Below, piece by piece: positions 59,810-64,000 of a DNA stretch of 64,000 nucleotides. Source of the stretch: Rubripirellula reticaptiva (lineage in GTDB: Bacteria; Planctomycetota; Planctomycetia; Pirellulales; Pirellulaceae); assembly GCF_007860175.1 (NCBI RefSeq), contig NZ_SJPX01000002.1, positions 248,001 to 312,000 of the forward strand. The letters are read 5' to 3'. Below the pieces are notes generated by a model that saw only the letters and a program-made list of their open reading frames with translations, did not search any database and had not been told where the DNA came from. Both the position numbers and the translations under genes were made by a program. Position 1 is the first letter of the stretch. Every line of letters begins with the position of its first letter.

Positions 59810-62242
59810 TTACTGGTTCTTCATCTGTCGGAGCACTTCTAGACGGCTAAGTGGTTTTGGTTCCGCTGGTTTCTCGGGTTTCTTTGCGACCGGCTTGGGT
59901 TCCGCTTTGGGAGCGTCCTTCTTGGGCGGCAACGGTGCATCGATGCGCAACTCGCCGGTTCCCGTGGTCTGGTCGATGGTTTCATCACCCACCTTCACGC
60001 GAGACACAACGACCAAAGTATTGTGTTTGCCGACTTTGGCATCCGCGGCGACTTGGATGGGGAACGATACGGCGGCGCTGTCCTTGCTGATCTTTTGGAT
60101 CGCAGCGGTACTGGTTACTCCGTTGGGCATTCCCACCAATTCAACTTCGGCGTCACCGGGTAGGTCACGCAGCACTTCCATGGCCAGCGAAACGGTCGCC
60201 TCAGTGCCCTGTTCGGCAGCTGACTTAGGAAACTCGTATTTGAACATCGAATCTTGGACATCCAGCATGATCGCCGGCGTTGTGATCTCCGCTGTTCCTG
60301 TTTTGGAGGTGTAGCTTGCGACCAAGATCATTGGCCATTGTCCGATCGCAGCCGAACCGTTGGCGGTGATTGGAATCGCGACTTCGGTTTTTCCTTTGGC
60401 GATTTTTTGTCCGTTGTTCACACCCACGCCGGGCGGGTTGTAAAGCGTTCGAATTCGAACGTCCTCGTCAAAGCCTTCATCCTTGGTAATACGAACGATC
60501 AAGTTCTTCGAACCGTTACGCAGCAGAGGTGTCGCAGGCTGGACCAGTTCAATTTTAAATGGTGCGGCACCCGTGACTGCCATCGCCGCGCGATCAGTAT
60601 CGTGAGACCACATGTGGCGACGGTTTTGCCCGAGCACCAACTTATGCTGCTGGCGGAACTGACCGACCACGTTGAAATTATTTTCGTCGCCATGACCACG
60701 AACTGAAAACAGAGCCGCATCGTGTCCAGCGTCCGCCGCAGCGGTCAGCAAGACGGGAATTTCTCCGCGGCCGGGCGGCACCGGGAACGTCGTGACCGTG
60801 ACGCCAGGTGGCAAACCGTCGAGCTCGGGTACGATCTCGCCGTTGTAACCTTTGCGAGTCGCCATCAAGACCACAGCGGTTTGACCACCAATAGGGACGT
60901 TAACGACTTGGGCTTCATCACGGCGAAGCTCTTTTAGCGATAGATCAAAGGTCGCATCGGCTGGCGTCAACTCGATTCGGTAGTGATGAATCGGGCTGCC
61001 ACCGCGCAAATGGTCGTAGACACGAAGCGTGTGCACCCCATCAGCCGGACAAGTGAAGTCAACCGAAGGGTCCATATTGCCATTGGCATCGTCGGACGAG
61101 ACGATCGTTTTATTGTCGGGTCCAAAGACGTTCAGCACCGCGTCGAGCGGCGAACGCACGACGTCGCGCGAGAAACACTGAACGCGGAACTTCTGGTTTT
61201 TCTTGCACTCGAACGAAAAACAGTCATAGTCGCCTTCCTTCTCGATCACGCCGCAAAACGCGGCAGGGGCCTGAGTCAAAGGGGCTTTGCGGTAGTCGTC
61301 ATTTGGCTCCGCTTCCATCACCACGGGCAAGTCATTCACGCGGATCCAGTTTGGCGAAGGACTGATACCGTTTTCGTCTTCGGTGACGACGCCCCATCGC
61401 TCAAACGATTCGCTGGGCAGTTGCACCGACGCGTCGGTCACGGAACCATCTAGCGAAATCAACTTCGCATTGAGCACCGAGCCGGGCACTCCGCCGGCCG
61501 GAATGGTTGCAACCGGCCGCGGGAACGAACCAACATGCAAGCGATACCCGTTGACTCGCGATCCACCGAAAGCGCTGTCTCGAACCAAGACCGTGTACTT
61601 GCCGTCTTCGGGTGCCACAAACGTGCAGACCCCGTCTTGCTGCAGCAAGGAAGAATCGTCGCTGGTGGCGACCTCGAATTGTCCGCTGTCGAGAATCGCG
61701 ACATAGGGATCAAGGATGTTCTGATTGTTGGTTGAATAACCTAAACGGATTCCTTCGATCTCGACATTGATTCGTTGGCCCGCCTTCAGCTCGACTTCGT
61801 AGTGATCGACGTCTTCGCGATCGGCAATGCCTTCGATGGTGTGGTTCATCCCAATGACTTGGGGCTGGGCAAAGTCATTGTTTGGTTCAACCTCTTGAAC
61901 GATCGGCATTGCGCCGACGCCAACCAGTCGCAAATTCGCGATTCCCGACTTGGTTACCAATCGCAGCGGGTATAGGCCCGGCGCCATTTTGGCGTCCGCC
62001 TTCAAACGCACCTCGACCGACTTATCGTCGATCGGCTTGACTTCAAGAATCTCGATACCGGGATGGTCAGCCAACACCTTGTGAGCATCAGCGATTCGGA
62101 CGCCGGTGAACTTGATCGTGGATTCTTCGCCGCGGACGACACCCAGCGGACTGAGGCCGCTGACGACGGGAAAGGCCGCCTTCGCCGTGACGCAGAAAAT
62201 CAATCCGCCGATGATCGCTGCAAATGTGAATCGAGCTTTCAT
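59810..62242 (-). CDS. PPC-domain secreted protein
   Basis: ATG at 62242, 810 residues. Signal peptide AAIIGGLIFCVTAKAAF. Two or more bacterial pre-peptidase C-terminal (PPC) domains are visible by their EPNNDFAQPQVIG / DVDHYEVELKAGQRINVEI and EPNDDYRKAPLTQAP / DYDCFSFECKKNQKFRVQCF patterns, each with the closing GKYTVLVRD or GVHTLRVYD strand. The N-terminus has an IPT/TIG-like strand. The C-terminal 60 residues are Lys/Pro/Glu-rich. PPC domains are beta sandwiches found at the ends of secreted proteases and in planctomycete surface proteins. It lies between the DUF1501 and DUF1549 genes and is likely part of the same exported complex. Confidence 0.88.
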   Translation of the reverse strand: MKARFTFAAIIGGLIFCVTAKAAFPVVSGLSPLGVVRGEESTIKFTGVRIADAHKVLADHPGIEILEVKPIDDKSVEVRLKADAKMAPGLYPLRLVTKSGIANLRLVGVGAMPIVQEVEPNNDFAQPQVIGMNHTIEGIADREDVDHYEVELKAGQRINVEIEGIRLGYSTNNQNILDPYVAILDSGQFEVATSDDSSLLQQDGVCTFVAPEDGKYTVLVRDSAFGGSRVNGYRLHVGSFPRPVATIPAGGVPGSVLNAKLISLDGSVTDASVQLPSESFERWGVVTEDENGISPSPNWIRVNDLPVVMEAEPNDDYRKAPLTQAPAAFCGVIEKEGDYDCFSFECKKNQKFRVQCFSRDVVRSPLDAVLNVFGPDNKTIVSSDDANGNMDPSVDFTCPADGVHTLRVYDHLRGGSPIHHYRIELTPADATFDLSLKELRRDEAQVVNVPIGGQTAVVLMATRKGYNGEIVPELDGLPPGVTVTTFPVPPGRGEIPVLLTAAADAGHDAALFSVRGHGDENNFNVVGQFRQQHKLVLGQNRRHMWSHDTDRAAMAVTGAAPFKIELVQPATPLLRNGSKNLIVRITKDEGFDEDVRIRTLYNPPGVGVNNGQKIAKGKTEVAIPITANGSAAIGQWPMILVASYTSKTGTAEITTPAIMLDVQDSMFKYEFPKSAAEQGTEATVSLAMEVLRDLPGDAEVELVGMPNGVTSTAAIQKISKDSAAVSFPIQVAADAKVGKHNTLVVVSRVKVGDETIDQTTGTGELRIDAPLPPKKDAPKAEPKPVAKKPEKPAEPKPLSRLEVLRQMKNQ

Positions 62243-62330
62243 GAGTTCCGCAAAGTGAGAGACAACACAGAGTGCGAGATAACACGTAGCCGGGCGGCTA
62301 CATTCCGATTTCCCTAAAGCATCAAGCTTT

Positions 62331-63632
62331 CTAAGCCATCAAAGGCTCGATCAACTTGCCGCCGTCGACGATTTCGATTGGGCGATCACCGGGTGCCATC
62401 AATTCTTTGTCCGAAACGATGCCCATCAATCGGTACATCGTTGCCGCCAAGTCGGCTGGTGAAACCGGATTATTTTCCGGCTCGGCAGCGGTTGAATCCG
62501 AGGCTCCGTGGATCACGCCGCCCTTGATACCGCCACCCGCCAGCATGACGCTGAACACTTTGGGCCAGTGATCACGACCAGCGTCAGGGTTAATTTTGGG
62601 TGTGCGGCCAAATTCGCTGCTTACCATCACCAGCGTTTCATCCAACATGCCTCGCTCCGACAAGTCATCGATCAGCGCCGCCAAACCGACATCTAAGGTA
62701 GGCATCGTGTTGCGGAAGCCCTGGGTAATATTGGTATGCATGTCCCAGCCACCGTACGTCAGCGTGACCAATCGAACACCCGACTCAACCAACCGGCGGG
62801 CCATCAGTAATCGCTGGCCAGCGTCGTTCCGCCCGTAACGATCACGGGTCTTAGCGTCTTCCTTCTCGATATCGAAAGCTTCCTTAGCCTTGGGTGTATC
62901 GATCAAATCGTAGGCACGTTGATAGAACGTGTTCATCGCGTTGACGTTATCCGCCGATGTTGCCCCAACAAATCGCTGGTTGACGACATCAAGAGCGGCG
63001 CGGCGACGCACGAAACGTTGCTCGTCCACACCGCCTGCCAAATCCAGGTCACGAACCTTAAAATCTGCCCGTGCCGGATCAGAACCAAGTGCAAAGCCAC
63101 CGAAACTGCTAGGCAAATACCCTGTACCTGCGAACTCGTTTGGCACGTTGGGAATGCAAACGTAGGGTGGCAGGTTATTCCGAGGGCCGTATTCGTGACT
63201 GACCACGGCACCGAAACTGGGGTACTGAAGCGCCGGGCTGGGCTTGTACCCGGTGAACATATTATGAGTCCCCCGTTCGTGCGCCGCTTCGCCGTGCGTC
63301 ATCGATCGGATGATACTGAACTTGTCGGCACGCTTGGCTAGCTGAGGAACCGTTTCACAGAACTGTTCGCCCGTGTTAGTTTTGATCGGCCGCAGTTCGC
63401 CACGATATTCAAGCGGACTGTAAGGTTTCGGATCGAACGACTCTTGCTGGGCCATTCCGCCGGGCAAGTAGATGTGGATGACACTCTTGGCTTTGGCCTC
63501 GACAAAGTCATATTGCTTTTGCTCGGCCATCGCTTGCCGCATCAGCAATTCGGGAAGCGACAGGCCAAGCCCGCCAAACGCACCCGCAGCTAGAAAACCG
63601 CGACGACTTAGGGGGTTACCGTAACAGCGCAT
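62331..63632 (-). CDS. DUF1501 protein with Tat signal
   Basis: ATG at 63632 (433 residues); an AGGAG ten bases before supports it, while the frame runs 70 codons further without protein character. N-terminus NPLSRRGFLAAGAFGG is a twin-arginine signal. The body has the DUF1501 features IHIYLPGGMAQQESFDPKPY, IIRSMTHGEAAHERGTHNMF, TYGGWDMHTNITQGFRNTMP and VMVSSEFGRTPKINPDAGRD, which resemble the metal-binding core of the sulfatase/alkaline phosphatase superfamily (Asp, His and the GRDH W motif). The activity is untested. It opens the four-gene operon that runs down to 55151. Confidence 0.93.
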   Translation of the reverse strand: MRCYGNPLSRRGFLAAGAFGGLGLSLPELLMRQAMAEQKQYDFVEAKAKSVIHIYLPGGMAQQESFDPKPYSPLEYRGELRPIKTNTGEQFCETVPQLAKRADKFSIIRSMTHGEAAHERGTHNMFTGYKPSPALQYPSFGAVVSHEYGPRNNLPPYVCIPNVPNEFAGTGYLPSSFGGFALGSDPARADFKVRDLDLAGGVDEQRFVRRRAALDVVNQRFVGATSADNVNAMNTFYQRAYDLIDTPKAKEAFDIEKEDAKTRDRYGRNDAGQRLLMARRLVESGVRLVTLTYGGWDMHTNITQGFRNTMPTLDVGLAALIDDLSERGMLDETLVMVSSEFGRTPKINPDAGRDHWPKVFSVMLAGGGIKGGVIHGASDSTAAEPENNPVSPADLAATMYRLMGIVSDKELMAPGDRPIEIVDGGKLIEPLMA

Positions 63633-63642
63633 GGTAAGAATT

Positions 63643-63647
63643 CTCCT
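63643..63647 (-). promoter_or_regulatory. Shine-Dalgarno for the DUF1501 gene
   Basis: AGGAG on the minus strand, ten bases before the ATG at 63632. Clear ribosome binding sites are rare in this window, and this one decides the start. Confidence 0.6.
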
Positions 63648-64000
63648 ACGAAGAATTTGGGCATGACCGAAGGGGATGAATTCGCCACTTGCCATCAAAA
63701 CGGCAAGGGAGGAATGTAAGGGGGCAGGAAGCAAGTTGGCGGGGCTCGATGTCAACGCGTTCTGCGAGAGAAACGTTTCGAACGAGTGGTCTGCGTCGAT
63801 GTCAGAGACGCATTGTAATTTGACCGGTGGAGAAAATCTCAACCTTTGTCGTGGTTAAACGTATCCGATTGCACTCACTAGGTCAAATTGCCGGGGTCGT
63901 AGCGATGCTAACGCCCCTCTACCGGACCAGTCCGCCGTCGAAGTGATGCGTAAAAACACGCAAAAATGCCGAAAACCGGACAGTTCGGAAATCGCGGTTT
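63648..64000 (+). other. upstream region of the DUF1501 operon
   Basis: About 350 bases to the window edge with no frame I would call a gene on either strand. It should contain the operon promoter. I see no repeat module; a CCGGACAGTTCGG near 63976 is a weak inverted repeat. Confidence 0.3.

Overview
The window looks like a chromosomal segment of a planctomycete of the Pirellulaceae type (Rhodopirellula/Rubripirellula-like). The evidence is a DUF1501 / DUF1549-DUF1553 / PSCyt cytochrome-type operon, a planctomycete-style exosortase fused to an EpsI-like domain together with a PEP-CTERM substrate, very long beta-rich envelope proteins, many GTG/TTG starts, and few recognisable Shine-Dalgarno sequences. 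Nearly all genes are on the minus strand. No rRNA, tRNA or CRISPR array was recognised.

Layout. 1-2.4 kb: the 5' part of a XerC/D-type tyrosine recombinase (cut by the window edge), a small conserved-looking protein and a lipoprotein. 2.5-4.4 kb: dense hairpin repeats enclosing a DUF559 nuclease-like gene. 4.5-7.0 kb: a TPR membrane protein and a PEP-CTERM protein. 7.2-12.6 kb: repeats, a broken exosortase tail, a GDP-mannose 4,6-dehydratase gene, the intact exosortase and a 0.6-kb tandem duplication. 12.7-34.9 kb: an exopolysaccharide locus with a Wzc-like tyrosine kinase, seven glycosyltransferases, a Wzy-like polymerase, an acyltransferase, three hexapeptide acetyltransferases, two methyltransferases, a Wzm/Wzt ABC exporter, a truncated nucleotide-sugar dehydrogenase, two nucleotidyltransferase-fold genes and a NusG/RfaH-like antiterminator at its upstream end. 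36-43 kb: an LptF/LptG-type permease, a thioredoxin-fold lipoprotein without cysteines, a TIGR04283-type glycosyltransferase, a small protein and a TlpA-like redoxin, separated by repeat clusters. 43.3-54.7 kb: two overlapping genes for giant membrane-anchored beta-rich proteins (2620 and about 1156 residues). 55.1-63.6 kb: a four-gene planctomycete operon (Tat-exported DUF1501, PPC-domain protein, DUF1549/1553 cytochrome-like protein, cytochrome c-WD40 protein).

How the genes work together. The polysaccharide genes run in one direction from the NusG-like gene to the exosortase region, which suggests processive transcription of a long surface-glycan locus. Sugars would be assembled by the GT2/GT4 enzymes, decorated by acetyl-, acyl- and methyltransferases, and exported by Wzm/Wzt and/or a Wzy/Wzc-type route. 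The exosortase would process PEP-CTERM proteins such as the one at 6.4-7.0 kb, so secretion of a glycan and sorting of an extracellular protein appear coupled, as in other exosortase/EPS loci. No flippase, outer-membrane export protein or initiating phosphoglycosyltransferase was seen here.

The most distinctive non-coding feature is a layered repeat system. Hairpin modules (A/B) occur at many intergenic sites. A 214-bp element with inverted ends and no gene (C) sits in the loop of module A, apparently with 9-bp target duplications. A 620-bp tandem duplication supplies both the empty and the filled version of one such site. Further families are 80-bp hairpins (D) and heptanucleotide ACAGG arrays (E) that flank several genes.
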